Assembly: GCA_018241995.1 (NCBI GenBank)
Contig: JAFECT010000009.1
Location: forward strand, 62,001 to 126,000
Source: Pseudomonadota bacterium
GTDB lineage: Bacteria > Pseudomonadota > Alphaproteobacteria > Caulobacterales > Caulobacteraceae
Direction of reading: 5' to 3'
Length of the DNA stretch: 64,000 bases
The number at the start of each line of letters is the position of its first letter. The stretch's first letter is position 1. Positions 1 through 9,817 of this stretch are shown here, piece after piece. Under the pieces are notes generated by a model. The model saw nothing but the letters and a program-made list of their open reading frames with translations, ran no database searches and was not told where the DNA came from. The position numbers and the translations under genes are program-made.

Positions 1-838
1 GCGAGCAGCATGGTCATGATCCGTGTCGTGCCGGAGAGCGCGTCGGCGATCTGGCGGGTGTCGAGCACATTGAAATTATCCTCGTCGTGCGGCCCGATGC
101 GCCGACGTTCGCGCAGCAGGCGGGTCAGGTCATTGGACGCCCGGCTTACGGCCGCATCGTCCGCGACCGCGACGAGCAAAGCGGAAATGTCGGTGCTGCC
201 GGTCATCCGGCGCTGCACCGTGCGCAAGGGCATCAGCACCAGGTCGTCCTGATCGGCCCCCATTGAGGCCTGTCCTTTCACCGTCAGCACGCCGATCACA
301 TCACAGCTGAACTGGCGCACGCGAATCCGCGTCCCTACGGCCTGGGCGGCGCCGAACAGCTGGCGGCGAACGGTCTCTCCCAGGATGCAGACCGACTTGC
401 CGGCGCGCTGCTCGGCGTCGTTGAAATCGCGGCCGTCCGACAGGGTCCACTGCCGGACGTCCAGGTAGTCGCCGGTGACGCCGCCCACCTGGGTCGCCCA
501 GTTCTTCGAGCCGTAGACGACCGTGGCCGAGGCGTTGACACCCCCCGCCACGGCGCGCAGGGACGACACCTGGGTCCGGATGGCCTGCAGGTCGGCCTGC
601 CTGAACTGCGGCACCGAAACGTCCCGGCCGAAGCTGATCCGTTGGCCCGGCCTGACCATCAGCATGTTGCTGCCGAGGCTGGCGATCTGGGCCTTGATGG
701 CGCGGGTCGCTCCGTCGCCGAGGGTGACCATGGTGACCACGGCGGCCACGCCGATGACGATGCCCAGCACCGTCAGGCCTGAGCGCACCAGATTGCGGCG
801 TATGGCGGAGAGCGCCAGGCGCAGGCTGTTCCAGAACA

Positions 839-839
<1 letters not shown>
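1..839 (-). CDS. MacB-like ABC transporter permease (partial, runs off left edge)
   Basis: Inner-membrane permease of a MacB/LolC-type exporter. The minus-strand reading frame is open from an ATG at 839 to the window edge. It begins MFWNSLRLALSAIRRNL, continues into the first transmembrane helix (LTVLGIVIGVAAVVTM), and near the edge reads DALSGTTRIMTMLL, typical of the MacB periplasmic domain just before transmembrane helix 2. The start codon overlaps the TGA of the upstream ATPase gene (ATGA), so the two are translationally coupled. The C-terminal membrane segments lie outside the window. The substrate cannot be told from sequence. Confidence 0.85.
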
Positions 840-1540
<701 letters not shown>

Positions 1541-1547
1541 GACCGCG

Positions 1548-2879
1548 TCACCGACCGCGCACGTCCGTCAGCACCGGGGCGCCCGGCGCCAGCCCGCCGG
1601 AATCGAGGAGCTCGGTCGATTGGCCGTCGCTGAGCCCGGCGCGGACCGGCACGCGAACCGCACGTCCCCCGCGCAGGACCCACACGGCCTGGCCGGCGGA
1701 CGGCGGCTGCCGAGCCTCGCCGGTGCGGCGCGGCATCCGCGGCGTCAGGCTGGTCAGTATGCCCTGATTACGTGGCTTGGCGGGCTGGGCCGGCGGGCTG
1801 AAGCGCAGGGCGGCATTGGGCGCAAGCAGCGCTCCGCGGTGGCTGTCGGTGGTTATCGTGGCCGTGGCGGTCATGCCCGGCCTCAGGCTGAGGTCGGAGT
1901 TATCGACCAGCAGCACGCCGCGATAGGTCACTACCCCGTCCTTGGTCTGGGAGCCATAGTCGACGCGCACCAGGCGGGCGGAGAACTCGCGGCCCGCATA
2001 GGCGTCCACCGTGAAGACGCTGGTCTGGCCGGCATGGACCCGGCCGACATCCGCCTCGTCGATATCGACGTCCAGCTCCATGTGCTCGAGATCCTTGGCC
2101 AGGGTGAACAGCACCGGCGCCTGCAGCGAGGCGGCGACCGTCTGGCCGGGCTCGATCTTGCGGGCCAGGACGATGCCGTCGACAGGCGAACGGATCGTGG
2201 CCTTGGCGAGGTTGGTGCGATTGGTCCTGAGCGTCGCTTCAGCATTCAGTATGGCGGCCTTGGCGACCGATACCTGAGCCTCGGCCCGGCCATAGTCGGC
2301 ATCGGCGGCGTCGACATCCTTGCGGGCCGGCCAGCCGCCCTTGGAGAGATCGAACAGGCGATGCATGCGGTCGCGGGTCAGCCCGTTCTCGCGCAGGGTC
2401 GCCTGGTTGAGCTCCAGCGACGAGCGGGCCGACGCCAGGGCCGCCTCCGACTGGGCCACCTGGTCCTGCAGGCGGGAGGTGTCCAGTCGCGCCAGCACCT
2501 GGCCCTTGCGCACCCGGTCGTTCTCCTGGACCGGCGCCTCAACGATGGTTCCCGACACCTCGCTGCCGACATCGACGGCGGAGTCCACAGGCGCCAGGGT
2601 CCCGGTGGCCGCGACCGTGACGACGAGGTCTGCCCGTTTCAGCGGCGCCGTCACATAGGCCGGGCCTGCGGCGGGGCGCAGCGTAAGGACCGTGACGCCA
2701 AAGGCCAACGCAATCGCTCCACCCGCCCCGACGAGCAGCCAGGGTCTCCGCCACCAGGGGCGTGCGTCGCTCGCGTCGTCGGCTGAACCGACGCCGGGGA
2801 GGGAGGCGGTCTCGGCGGCCGATGCGGATCGCCTCGGCAAGGCGGGACGATCGAGCGGTGTCTGGAGCGCCTGGATCAT
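1548..2879 (-). CDS. HlyD/MacA-family efflux periplasmic adaptor subunit
   Basis: Membrane-fusion protein linking the ABC exporter to an outer-membrane channel. The 443-residue protein has a cytoplasmic N-terminus, one transmembrane helix (about residues 48-68, WLLVGAGGAIALAFGV), a biotinyl-lipoyl half motif (SEVSGTIVEAPVQENDRVRKG), a long alpha-helical hairpin, a second lipoyl half (IRSPVDGIVLARKIEPGQTV), and beta-barrel and membrane-proximal domains. No outer-membrane TolC partner is in the window. It is first in the minus-strand operon. A degenerate FixK-like site sits only 4 bp upstream of the ATG and is not counted as an operator. Confidence 0.9.
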   Translation of the reverse strand: MIQALQTPLDRPALPRRSASAAETASLPGVGSADDASDARPWWRRPWLLVGAGGAIALAFGVTVLTLRPAAGPAYVTAPLKRADLVVTVAATGTLAPVDSAVDVGSEVSGTIVEAPVQENDRVRKGQVLARLDTSRLQDQVAQSEAALASARSSLELNQATLRENGLTRDRMHRLFDLSKGGWPARKDVDAADADYGRAEAQVSVAKAAILNAEATLRTNRTNLAKATIRSPVDGIVLARKIEPGQTVAASLQAPVLFTLAKDLEHMELDVDIDEADVGRVHAGQTSVFTVDAYAGREFSARLVRVDYGSQTKDGVVTYRGVLLVDNSDLSLRPGMTATATITTDSHRGALLAPNAALRFSPPAQPAKPRNQGILTSLTPRMPRRTGEARQPPSAGQAVWVLRGGRAVRVPVRAGLSDGQSTELLDSGGLAPGAPVLTDVRGR

Positions 2880-2939
2880 GGATTGACCTTCGCCAACATC
2901 GACGCGAGCGCCTTGAGCTTGCCCAGGCGCCCTGCTTGC

Positions 2940-3407
2940 CTAGGCCGCGCGGGCGATCGCCTGCGCGCTCAATTCGAGCGAATTCAGCCACCGGCCCAAT
3001 TCGTGCGCTGGGGTCTTGCCCAGATCCTTTGCGAGGGACGCCAGGACCGGTGACGCAGCGCCGAGATGCGTGCGCAGGAGGCTCAGGGTGCGGGCCGGCG
3101 CCACCAGAACCAGGCCTGCGGCGCCCTGCCTGCGCGCTTCACGTTCGGCAGCCCCCGCCACCTCGGCGGCGAACACGGCCTTGGCCTGCTGCACAACGCC
3201 TTTGGGGCGCAAGCCGTGTGGCGCAGCCGTGGCGCTTTCGAACACCACTCCGGGCGTCGCGCCGCGGGACGCGGCGCGTGCGGCGGTCAAGGCGGGCGTT
3301 CCGTCCAGCGCCTTCACCACGGCGTAGTCGCCTGCGCCAGAGCGCATGACGAACCGGGCGCGCCCGCCATCGGCGAGGACAAACAGCAGCTTCAGGGTCT
3401 TGGGCAT
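2940..3407 (-). CDS. Host attachment family protein (PF10116-like)
   Basis: 155-residue soluble protein starting MPKTLKLLFVLADGGRARF, which matches the N-terminal strand of the so-called host attachment protein family (release-factor-1-like baeRF fold). Its biochemical role is poorly known. The start at 3407 is chosen over a longer frame because an AAGGGAC ribosome-binding sequence lies just upstream and family homology begins there. The C-terminal half carries the expected LVAPARTLSLLRTHL strand/helix. It is divergent from the MBL hydrolase, with a FixK/FNR box (3511-3524) between them, which suggests induction under low oxygen. Confidence 0.8.
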   Translation of the reverse strand: MPKTLKLLFVLADGGRARFVMRSGAGDYAVVKALDGTPALTAARAASRGATPGVVFESATAAPHGLRPKGVVQQAKAVFAAEVAGAAEREARRQGAAGLVLVAPARTLSLLRTHLGAASPVLASLAKDLGKTPAHELGRWLNSLELSAQAIARAA

Positions 3408-3510
3408 GGTGGGTCCCTTCGCGATGAAGGCCCCAATGTCTTCTTCGCCGGGATCGGCACATTGACGGCGATCAAGCCTCGTTGCCGCCCGTCGCACGGG
3501 TTCGTCCGCC

Positions 3511-3524
3511 TTGAGGCGGATCAA
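3511..3524. promoter_or_regulatory. FixK/FNR-type operator
   Basis: The 14-bp palindrome TTGAGGCGGATCAA fits the TTGA-N6-TCAA core recognised by FNR/FixK proteins. It is 104 bp upstream of the host-attachment gene and 75 bp upstream of the MBL hydrolase gene, so it could serve either or both promoters. Confidence 0.8.
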
Positions 3525-3598
3525 GGCGCAGAACCGCCCGACGCGGTCTTCTGATTTTGAGCACAGATCGCTCGTGTGCCGCATGCCGGAGCTGACCC

Positions 3599-4969
3599 AT
3601 GACGCTTTCGATCAGTTTCCTTGGCGGCGCCGGCACCGTGACCGGCTCCAAATACCTGGTGGGATTCAAGGGCAAGCGCGTGCTGGTGGACTGTGGCCTG
3701 TTTCAGGGTCCCAAGCCCCTGCGGGAACGCAACTGGGCGCCGTTGCCGATTCCTGTCGCCTCGATCAACGACGTGGTTCTGACCCATGCGCACCTCGACC
3801 ACTCAGGCTATCTGCCGGCGCTGATCAAGCAGGGCTATCGGCGCAACGTGCTGTGCTCGCAGGGCACGGCGGACCTCTGCGCCATCCTGCTGCCCGACAG
3901 CGGTCACCTGCAGGAGCAGGACGCCGAGTCCGCCAACCGGCATAACTATTCCAAGCACCACCCCGCCTTGCCGCTCTACACGGAAGCGGATGCGGAACGG
4001 GCCGCGCGAAGGCTTTCGCCGATCCCGTTCCATCAGACCGAGAGCATCGCCGGCGGTGACATGAAGCTCCTGCTACGCCGCGCCGGGCACATCCTCGGGG
4101 CCGCGAATGTCGAACTGGAGATCGCGGGAAAGAAGCTGGTCTTCTCGGGTGACATCGGCCGTTACGGCGACCCGATCATGGTCGACCCCGAGACGCCGCC
4201 CGAAGCCGACTGGGTCGTGATCGAATCCACCTACGGCGACCGGCTGCACGAGCACACGGACCCGGCCGATGCGCTGGGCGAAGTGATCCGGCGCACCGCC
4301 AAACGCGGCGGGGTGGTGGTGATCCCGTCCTTCGCCGTCGGCCGCACCCAGGCGCTGCTCTATCATCTGCGCCGCCTGAAGGACCGCCGCGCCATTCCGG
4401 ACATACCCATCTATCTCGACAGCCCGATGGCTCAGGACGTCACCGACCTCTACCGCCACAGCCTCTATGACCACCGGCTGTCGGAGCTGGAATGCCGCCG
4501 GGCCTTCAACGTGGCCCGGTTCACCCGCACGGTCGAGGAATCCAAGGCCATCAGCCGCGACAACGACATGCCCAAGGTGATCGTTTCCGCCAGCGGCATG
4601 GCGACAGGCGGGCGGGTCCTGCACCATCTGCGCAACTATCTGCCGGACCGGCGCAATACCGTCGTGCTGGCCGGCTTCCAGGCGTCGGGCACACGCGGCG
4701 CGTCGCTCGCCAACGGCGCCGCCTCGGTGAAGATGCTGGGGACCTGGGTCGACGTCCGCGCCGAGGTGGTGGAGATGCCGATGCTGTCGGCCCACGCCGA
4801 CTCCGACGAGCTGATGCGCTGGCTGGGCGGTTTCGGTCGGCCGCCGGAGCACGTGTTCATCACCCATGGCGAGCCCGCGGCGTCGGCGAGCCTGAGAGAC
4901 CGCATCACGCGCGACCTCGGCTGGTCGTGCAGCGTCCCCGAGCCGGACTCGACCTCGCGCCTGACGTGA
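3599..4969 (+). CDS. MBL-fold metallo-hydrolase, beta-CASP/RMMBL type (RNA-specificity domain)
   Basis: 456-residue metallo-beta-lactamase-fold nuclease-like protein of the Ysh1/CPSF family. The zinc motif HAHLDH is at residues 63-68. A second metal histidine lies in the GHILGAANVEL stretch, and the metal-bridging aspartate in FSGDIGRYGDP. A beta-CASP insertion spans roughly 200-370, followed by SAHADSDEL and FITHGEP, typical of the C-terminal RMMBL motif. Relatives process RNA, but bacterial members in stress clusters are mostly untested. It is preceded by the FixK box at 3511-3524 and is the first rightward gene of the low-oxygen block. Confidence 0.9.
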   Translation: MTLSISFLGGAGTVTGSKYLVGFKGKRVLVDCGLFQGPKPLRERNWAPLPIPVASINDVVLTHAHLDHSGYLPALIKQGYRRNVLCSQGTADLCAILLPDSGHLQEQDAESANRHNYSKHHPALPLYTEADAERAARRLSPIPFHQTESIAGGDMKLLLRRAGHILGAANVELEIAGKKLVFSGDIGRYGDPIMVDPETPPEADWVVIESTYGDRLHEHTDPADALGEVIRRTAKRGGVVVIPSFAVGRTQALLYHLRRLKDRRAIPDIPIYLDSPMAQDVTDLYRHSLYDHRLSELECRRAFNVARFTRTVEESKAISRDNDMPKVIVSASGMATGGRVLHHLRNYLPDRRNTVVLAGFQASGTRGASLANGAASVKMLGTWVDVRAEVVEMPMLSAHADSDELMRWLGGFGRPPEHVFITHGEPAASASLRDRITRDLGWSCSVPEPDSTSRLT

Positions 4970-5015
4970 GGCGCAAGCGCCCTTGAGGCGGGCCAGGGCT
5001 TTCGCGACTCCGACT

Positions 5016-5351
5016 TCAGATGACCCGCGTCATGACCGCGAAGCAGGCGACCGCGACGGCGAGGCCCGCGATCAGCGAAAGCACCGGCGTGAAGCGCGGG
5101 CGATGCGAGCCGCGACCGATCACCAGGGGCAGCACCAGCCATTCGCTGAGCAGGCCGACCCCGGCCGCGGCGACCGCGATGGCCAGCCACTTCATTCCTG
5201 GATCCTTCAAGGTCCCCGGCTCGCCGCCGCCGACATAATTCTGCAGCACGAGGCCACCCCACAGCAGCCCGACGGCGAGCATGGGCCCGAGCATCAGGAT
5301 GACGCTCAGATAGAGCAGAATGGGGAAGGGGCGAGGATCGTTGGAGGACAT
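5016..5351 (-). CDS. Small integral membrane protein, unknown function
   Basis: 111-residue protein with three clear hydrophobic segments: about residues 11-37 (ILLYLSVILMLGPMLAVGLL), 55-80 (WLAIAVAAAGVGLLSEWLVL) and 88-108 (VLSLIAGLAVAVACFAVM). No enzymatic motif is visible and I do not recognise a characterised family. A FixK box (5405-5418) is centred about 60 bp upstream of its ATG, so it probably belongs to the same regulon as the divergent hsp20 gene. The real membrane topology and role are open. Confidence 0.75.
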   Translation of the reverse strand: MSSNDPRPFPILLYLSVILMLGPMLAVGLLWGGLVLQNYVGGGEPGTLKDPGMKWLAIAVAAAGVGLLSEWLVLPLVIGRGSHRPRFTPVLSLIAGLAVAVACFAVMTRVI

Positions 5352-5404
5352 CGGCGGCTCCCGCTCATGACGCCCCTCGATGCACCCTCGCGCAGGCCTT
5401 GGCC

Positions 5405-5418
5405 TTGACCCGCCTCAA
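5405..5418. promoter_or_regulatory. FixK/FNR-type operator
   Basis: TTGACCCGCCTCAA is a perfect TTGA-N6-TCAA palindrome 54 bp upstream of the minus-strand membrane protein gene. The spacing suits a class II activator site near -41. Confidence 0.8.
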
Positions 5419-5457
5419 TCGGTCCGGGCTCCGACCGCTCCGCGCTTCGTCGCACGG

Positions 5458-5471
5458 TTGATCGGCCTCAA
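5458..5471. promoter_or_regulatory. FixK/FNR-type operator
   Basis: TTGATCGGCCTCAA is a second perfect palindrome in the same intergenic region, 76 bp upstream of hsp20. One site per divergent promoter is the simplest reading. Confidence 0.8.
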
Positions 5472-5546
5472 TGCCGACCGGGGCGGCCCGGCGGAAAGCT
5501 GCGGTTCGCCGGGTCGGGTGGCCGACCCAAATACCGGAGAGCGGAA

Positions 5547-6014
5547 ATGACCATCCATGACCCGATCACCGCCAAGCGGCGCGACCTGATCGGCGCGGGC
5601 CAGGAGGCCCTGACCTCGTTCCAGCGTGAGTTCGAGCGTCTGCATGACGACTTCAACACCGGGCTCAGCCGGATGGGCGTGGGCGCGATCTCACCACGGG
5701 TCGACATCTGCGAGACCGACAAGGGTATCGAGATCACCGCCGAACTGCCCGGCCTGGAAGAGAAGGACATCGAGGTGTCCGTCGCCGGCGACGTGCTGAC
5801 GATCAAGGGCGAGAAGACCTTCGAGGCCGAACGCAAGGATCGCAACTACTGGTTCGGTGAGCGCGCCTACGGATCCATCTTGCGTCGCCTCGCCCTTCCC
5901 GAAGGCGTCGATGCTGAGACCGTCAAGGCGACCATGGCCAAGGGCGTGCTGACCGTGACCATGGACAAGCCGGCCAAGGCGTCGGCGCGCAAGATCGAGG
6001 TCAAGCCGGCCTAG
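5547..6014 (+). CDS. Hsp20/alpha-crystallin small heat-shock protein
   Basis: ATP-independent holdase chaperone of 155 residues. The alpha-crystallin domain covers about residues 45-140, opening with PRVDICETDKGIEITAELPG, and the conserved C-terminal strand has GVLTVTMDKP. A short IEVKP tail follows. The ATG has a GGAGAGCGGAA ribosome-binding sequence. Its FixK box points to induction by oxygen limitation rather than, or in addition to, heat; no ROSE-like RNA thermometer is obvious in the short leader. The phasin-like gene follows after about 100 bp. Confidence 0.93.
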   Translation: MTIHDPITAKRRDLIGAGQEALTSFQREFERLHDDFNTGLSRMGVGAISPRVDICETDKGIEITAELPGLEEKDIEVSVAGDVLTIKGEKTFEAERKDRNYWFGERAYGSILRRLALPEGVDAETVKATMAKGVLTVTMDKPAKASARKIEVKPA

Positions 6015-6112
6015 GCGCGCGCGAGACCAAGAGCCGCCTGGGCCGCGCCTCGACGTGACACGTCGCCCCTGGCCCCGGCGGCCCGAACCACAAGCCCCAA
6101 GGAGATCCTCCA

Positions 6113-6430
6113 ATGCCCACTCCTAACGCCGACAAGGCGCCGCGTGCTCAGGCTCCCGGCCTGGCGCCCGGCGACGACATGCAACAGCTCAACACCGCCT
6201 TCTGGCACGGCTTCCAGTCCTTTCAGCGGCAGTCCGCGGATTTCCTGACGCGGCGGCTGGACGAGGACCGCACCTTCTTCGCCAACGCGATGACGTGCAA
6301 AGACGCGGCGGAGTTCACCGCCCTGCAGCAGCGCTGGCTGGCCGAAATGGGCGAGGCCTACGTCGAGCACGGACGGGCGATGCTGTCCCTGATGCTTCCG
6401 GAATCCGACGCCGAGCAGGCCCGGCCGTGA
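6113..6430 (+). CDS. Phasin-like small helical protein
   Basis: 105-residue protein without a signal peptide or membrane segment. The central part (NTAFWHGFQSFQRQSADFL onward, about residues 24-85) is an amphipathic helix pattern like the phasin_2 family, which coats polyhydroxyalkanoate granules or acts as a chaperone-like protein. The call is by pattern only. It begins a tightly coupled operon: its TGA overlaps the GTG of the next lipoprotein gene. An AAGGAGATCC ribosome-binding sequence precedes the ATG. Co-occurrence with Hsp20 and acetyl-phosphate enzymes would fit carbon-storage or stress physiology. Confidence 0.6.
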   Translation: MPTPNADKAPRAQAPGLAPGDDMQQLNTAFWHGFQSFQRQSADFLTRRLDEDRTFFANAMTCKDAAEFTALQQRWLAEMGEAYVEHGRAMLSLMLPESDAEQARP

Positions 6431-6966
6431 CGCTGAGCGCGGTATCGCGCGCTGCGCGGCTCGCCGCCCCGCTTCTCGCGGTGCTGGCGGCGGGCTGCGC
6501 CACGCCCGCCCGCAAGGCTTCCGCCGATATCGCTCAGCCGATCGGCGAGGTGCTCAGCCAGCCGGCCAAGGACCTGAACCTCGTGCGCGAAGCGCAGTCC
6601 CCGACGCTGGTGACCGCCTACGCCAATCCGTATGGCGAGGCCGGCCGCGGCTGCGAGCAGATCGTCGCGGAAATCCGCGCGCTCGACGCCGCCATCGGCC
6701 AGGATCTCGACACCCCGGGATGGAAGGCGTCGGTGGAATCGCAGACGCCCGGCGCCTTCGCTCACGACGCGGTACGCGACCTCGTGGGCCTGCCGTTTCG
6801 CGGCGTCGTCCGCCGGATCAGCGGCGCCGACCGGCGCGACCGGGTTTCGCGCGCGATGGTCGTCTCCGGCGTGGCGCGCCGCGCCTACCTGAAAGGCCGA
6901 GGTCAGGCCGCCGGTTGCGCGCCCCCGGCCGCTCCGTCCCCTGTGCCCGTTTCCCCCAAACCATGA
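6427..6966 (+). CDS. Putative lipoprotein, unknown function
   Basis: 179-residue protein translated from GTG at 6427, overlapping the upstream stop as GTGA. The N-terminus (SRAARLAAPLLAVLAAGC) is a lipoprotein signal with Cys at about residue 24. The mature part has two further cysteines (GCEQI and AGCAPP) and a Pro-rich tail. No catalytic motif is recognised. It is probably anchored in the inner or outer membrane and co-translated with the next small lipoprotein and the P-type ATPase, but no direct functional link is visible. Confidence 0.7.
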   Translation: MTLSAVSRAARLAAPLLAVLAAGCATPARKASADIAQPIGEVLSQPAKDLNLVREAQSPTLVTAYANPYGEAGRGCEQIVAEIRALDAAIGQDLDTPGWKASVESQTPGAFAHDAVRDLVGLPFRGVVRRISGADRRDRVSRAMVVSGVARRAYLKGRGQAAGCAPPAAPSPVPVSPKP

Positions 6967-7097
6967 GGCGTCCCATGCTTCGTCAGATCACCGCCGCCAT
7001 CGCCATCCTCGCCCTCGCCGGAGCCGTCAGCGCCTGCCACTGGCCCGCGACGCCGCCCAACTTCAAGAAAGAGCCTGCGATCGCACCGCTGAAATGA
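6963..7097 (+). CDS. Very small lipoprotein
   Basis: 44-residue ORF starting at ATG 6963, which overlaps the preceding stop as ATGA; a start at 6975 is also possible. It consists of a hydrophobic signal (ITAAIAILALAGAVSAC) with the VSAC lipobox and a mature peptide of only about 20 residues (CHWPATPPNFKKEPAIAPLK). Its own TGA overlaps the ATG of the P-type ATPase. The unbroken four-base overlaps on both sides argue that it is a real gene and not chance. Confidence 0.65.
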   Translation: MRRPMLRQITAAIAILALAGAVSACHWPATPPNFKKEPAIAPLK

Positions 7098-9712
7098 ACC
7101 GTGCGAGCGTGGGCCGCGCGCCGACGGGACCGGGACAGCCGTTCTGGACCTGGTCGGTCGAGCACGCCTCGCGCATCGTTCACGGCGGCGTCGGGGGCCT
7201 CACCTCCCGCCAGGCGCGTGCGCGACTGGCGGCCCATGGCGCGAACGTGGATGTCGAGCAGCGCAAGCGCGGTATGCTGGCAAGCCTCGGTCTGCGGTTC
7301 CTGGAGCCGCTGTCGCTGATCCTGCTGGTCGCCGCCGCGGTGTCCGGTGCAACGGGGGACGCGACCAGCGCCACCATGATCGTGGTCATGCTGGCGCTCT
7401 CGGTCGGCCTGGACGCCTTGCAGGAGCATCGCGCCCGGCGGGCCGCGGAACAGCTGCGCCGATCCGTGGCGCTGCACGCCGAGGTCAAGCGCGACGGCGC
7501 CTTCGTGGATATCCCGAGCGAGGCGGTGGTCCAGGGCGATGTCGTCCGGGTGCGGACCGGCGACATCGTCCCTGCCGACGCCCTGGTCCTGGAGAGCGCC
7601 GCCTTCACTGCCGGCGAAGCGGCCCTGACGGGCGAACCCTATCCGGTCGAGAAGCGCCCAGGCGTGCTGTCCACCGTCAATCCCGCCGAAGCCTCCAACG
7701 CCCTGTTCCGCGGCTCGGTCGGCCTGAGCGGCGAGGCGGTCGGGCTGGTGGTCGAGACCGGCCGGGACACGCTGTTCGGGGGCGCGGCGGCCGTGCTTGC
7801 GCAATCGGACCTGGCCTCGCCCTTCCAGCGGGACCTGCGCGGGCTGGGAATGCTGATCGCCCGTATGACCGTCGCCCTGGTGGTCATCGTGGTGGCGGCG
7901 CATGTGCTTTCCGGGCGTCCCGCCCTGCAGTCGCTCATGTTCGCGGTGGCCCTGGCGGTGGGATTGACGCCGGAGCTGCTGCCGATGGTCACCACCGTGA
8001 CCCTGGCCCGCGGCGCCCTGCGGCTCGCCAAGCGAAAGGTGATCGTGAAGCGCCTGGCCTCGATCCACGACCTGGGCGCCATGACGGTGCTGTGCGTGGA
8101 CAAGACCGGCACCTTGACTGCGGCCGAGATCACGCTTGCGCGAAGCTGTGACCTCGATGGCGCCGACAACGCCCGGCCCGCGGAGCTGGGCGCGCGATGC
8201 GCGCTTCTGGCCGGAGACCGCGGGGCGCTCGATGCAGCCCTGTCGCGTGAGATGGCCTCCGCCGCCGACGGCTGGCGCGCGCTGGGCCGCCAGCCCTTCG
8301 ACTTTCAGAGACGCATCGGGGCCGTCCTGGCCGAGGGGGCCGAGGGCCGCCTCCTGATCGCAAAGGGAGCGCCCGAGGCGGTGCTGGGCGCCTGCGCCTT
8401 GGCGCGGCGCGGCGCGCGGACGATACGGTTGGATGCAAGGCTGAACACAGCGGCGGCCGCTCGCGTTCGCAGCTTCGCCGAGGCGGGCATGCGGGTCGTC
8501 GCCGTCGCCTCCAAGCCCGCGGGCGCAGCGGCGACGATCGCCGAGGTCGGAGAAGGCGGCATGACCTTGGAAGGTTTCTGCGTCTTCAGCGATCCGCCGA
8601 AGGCCTCGGCGCGCGAGGCGGTCGCCCGGCTCGCCGCCGCCGGCGTGCGCCTGGTCGTGCTGTCGGGAGACGACCCCCTGGTGGTGCGGCGCGTGGCCGC
8701 CGAGGTCGGCCTCGAACCCGGCGAGGTGCTGGTCGGCGGCGATCTCGCGGGCCTGGATGACGACGCCTTACGGGTGCAGGCCGGCTCCGTCGGCGCCTAC
8801 GGGCGGCTGACGCCCGACCAGAAGTCACGGATCGTGCGTGCGCTGCAGGCCGGGGGCGAGATCGTCGGCTTCATGGGCGATGGGGTGAACGACGCGCCGG
8901 GCATCAAGACGGCGGATGTTGGCCTGTCGGTCGACGGCGCCAGCGGCGTGGCGCGCTCGGCGGCGGACATGATCCTGCTCGACAGCGATCTCGCCGTGGT
9001 GGCGGACGGCGTCGAGGAGGGCCGGCGCACCTTCGTCAACATCGTCAAATACGTCCGCATGGGGGCCAGCTCGAACTTCGGCAACATGCTCTCGATGGCG
9101 GCCGCGTCGCTGTTCCTGCCTTTCCTCCCGATGCTCCCGACGCAGATCCTGCTCAACAACCTGCTCTATGACCTGTCGGAGGCCGGCATTCCCTTCGATC
9201 GGGTCGGCTCCGCGGCCGTCGCCCGGCCCGTGCGCTGGGACATGAAGGGCGTGGTGCGCTTCGCTGCGGTGATGGGGCCCCTGTCTTCGCTGTTCGATCT
9301 CGCCACCTTCGCCGGTCTGATCTGGGTCTTCCACGCACCGGCGCCGGTGTTCAGGACGGCCTGGTTTCTCGAATCGATCGTCACCCAGGTGCTGGTGATC
9401 TTCGTGATCCGCTCGAGCGGTCCGGCCTGGAAGAGCCTGCCCCATCCCGCCCTGGCCGCCAGCTCACTGGGCGCGCTCGCGGTGGCGATCGCGATACCGT
9501 TCAGTCCTCTGGGGGTCTGGTTCGGCTTCGTGGCTCCAAAGCCGGCTATCGTCCTGGCCATCGCCGCCGTGGCCGCCGCATACCTGCTCTCGGCCGAGGT
9601 GCTAAAGCGGTTCGCCACACGAAGCCCCGGCGGCGCCGCGGGGCTCAGGGCCGACCCCGCCTCGGGGCTGCGCGCCCCAGGGACGATGCGGGCCGGCGCA
9701 GCGACTACGTAG
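7094..9712 (+). CDS. Magnesium-importing-type P-type ATPase (MgtA/MgtB-like)
   Basis: 872-residue P-type cation pump of the inner membrane. It has the actuator TGEPYPVEK near residue 178, the phosphorylation motif DKTGTLT at about 336-342, the hinge GDGVNDAPG near 594, and about ten membrane helices. The C-terminal membrane part (NNLLYDLSEAGIPFDRVG, then WVFHAPAP and IPFSPLGVW) resembles MgtA/MgtB of type IIIB, so Mg2+ is the likely cargo. It is last in a four-gene coupled operon; no mgtC or Mg2+-sensing leader is seen. Calcium or another divalent cation cannot be excluded. Confidence 0.8.
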   Translation: MNRASVGRAPTGPGQPFWTWSVEHASRIVHGGVGGLTSRQARARLAAHGANVDVEQRKRGMLASLGLRFLEPLSLILLVAAAVSGATGDATSATMIVVMLALSVGLDALQEHRARRAAEQLRRSVALHAEVKRDGAFVDIPSEAVVQGDVVRVRTGDIVPADALVLESAAFTAGEAALTGEPYPVEKRPGVLSTVNPAEASNALFRGSVGLSGEAVGLVVETGRDTLFGGAAAVLAQSDLASPFQRDLRGLGMLIARMTVALVVIVVAAHVLSGRPALQSLMFAVALAVGLTPELLPMVTTVTLARGALRLAKRKVIVKRLASIHDLGAMTVLCVDKTGTLTAAEITLARSCDLDGADNARPAELGARCALLAGDRGALDAALSREMASAADGWRALGRQPFDFQRRIGAVLAEGAEGRLLIAKGAPEAVLGACALARRGARTIRLDARLNTAAAARVRSFAEAGMRVVAVASKPAGAAATIAEVGEGGMTLEGFCVFSDPPKASAREAVARLAAAGVRLVVLSGDDPLVVRRVAAEVGLEPGEVLVGGDLAGLDDDALRVQAGSVGAYGRLTPDQKSRIVRALQAGGEIVGFMGDGVNDAPGIKTADVGLSVDGASGVARSAADMILLDSDLAVVADGVEEGRRTFVNIVKYVRMGASSNFGNMLSMAAASLFLPFLPMLPTQILLNNLLYDLSEAGIPFDRVGSAAVARPVRWDMKGVVRFAAVMGPLSSLFDLATFAGLIWVFHAPAPVFRTAWFLESIVTQVLVIFVIRSSGPAWKSLPHPALAASSLGALAVAIAIPFSPLGVWFGFVAPKPAIVLAIAAVAAAYLLSAEVLKRFATRSPGGAAGLRADPASGLRAPGTMRAGAATT

Positions 9713-9817
9713 TTGTCCGTAAGGAGGCCGCCGTAAGCGTTCAGCCGGAATGTCGGCAGGCCCGCAAACGGCATACCCATCATGGCGAGCTATCAACTCG
9801 CTCTCTGGGGGTTTCCG

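Noticed and set aside
2883..2896. TTGACCTTCGCCAA as a possible FixK box for the efflux operon
   Set aside because: It departs from TTGA-N6-TCAA in one half-site and lies only 4 bp before the start codon, a poor place for activation.
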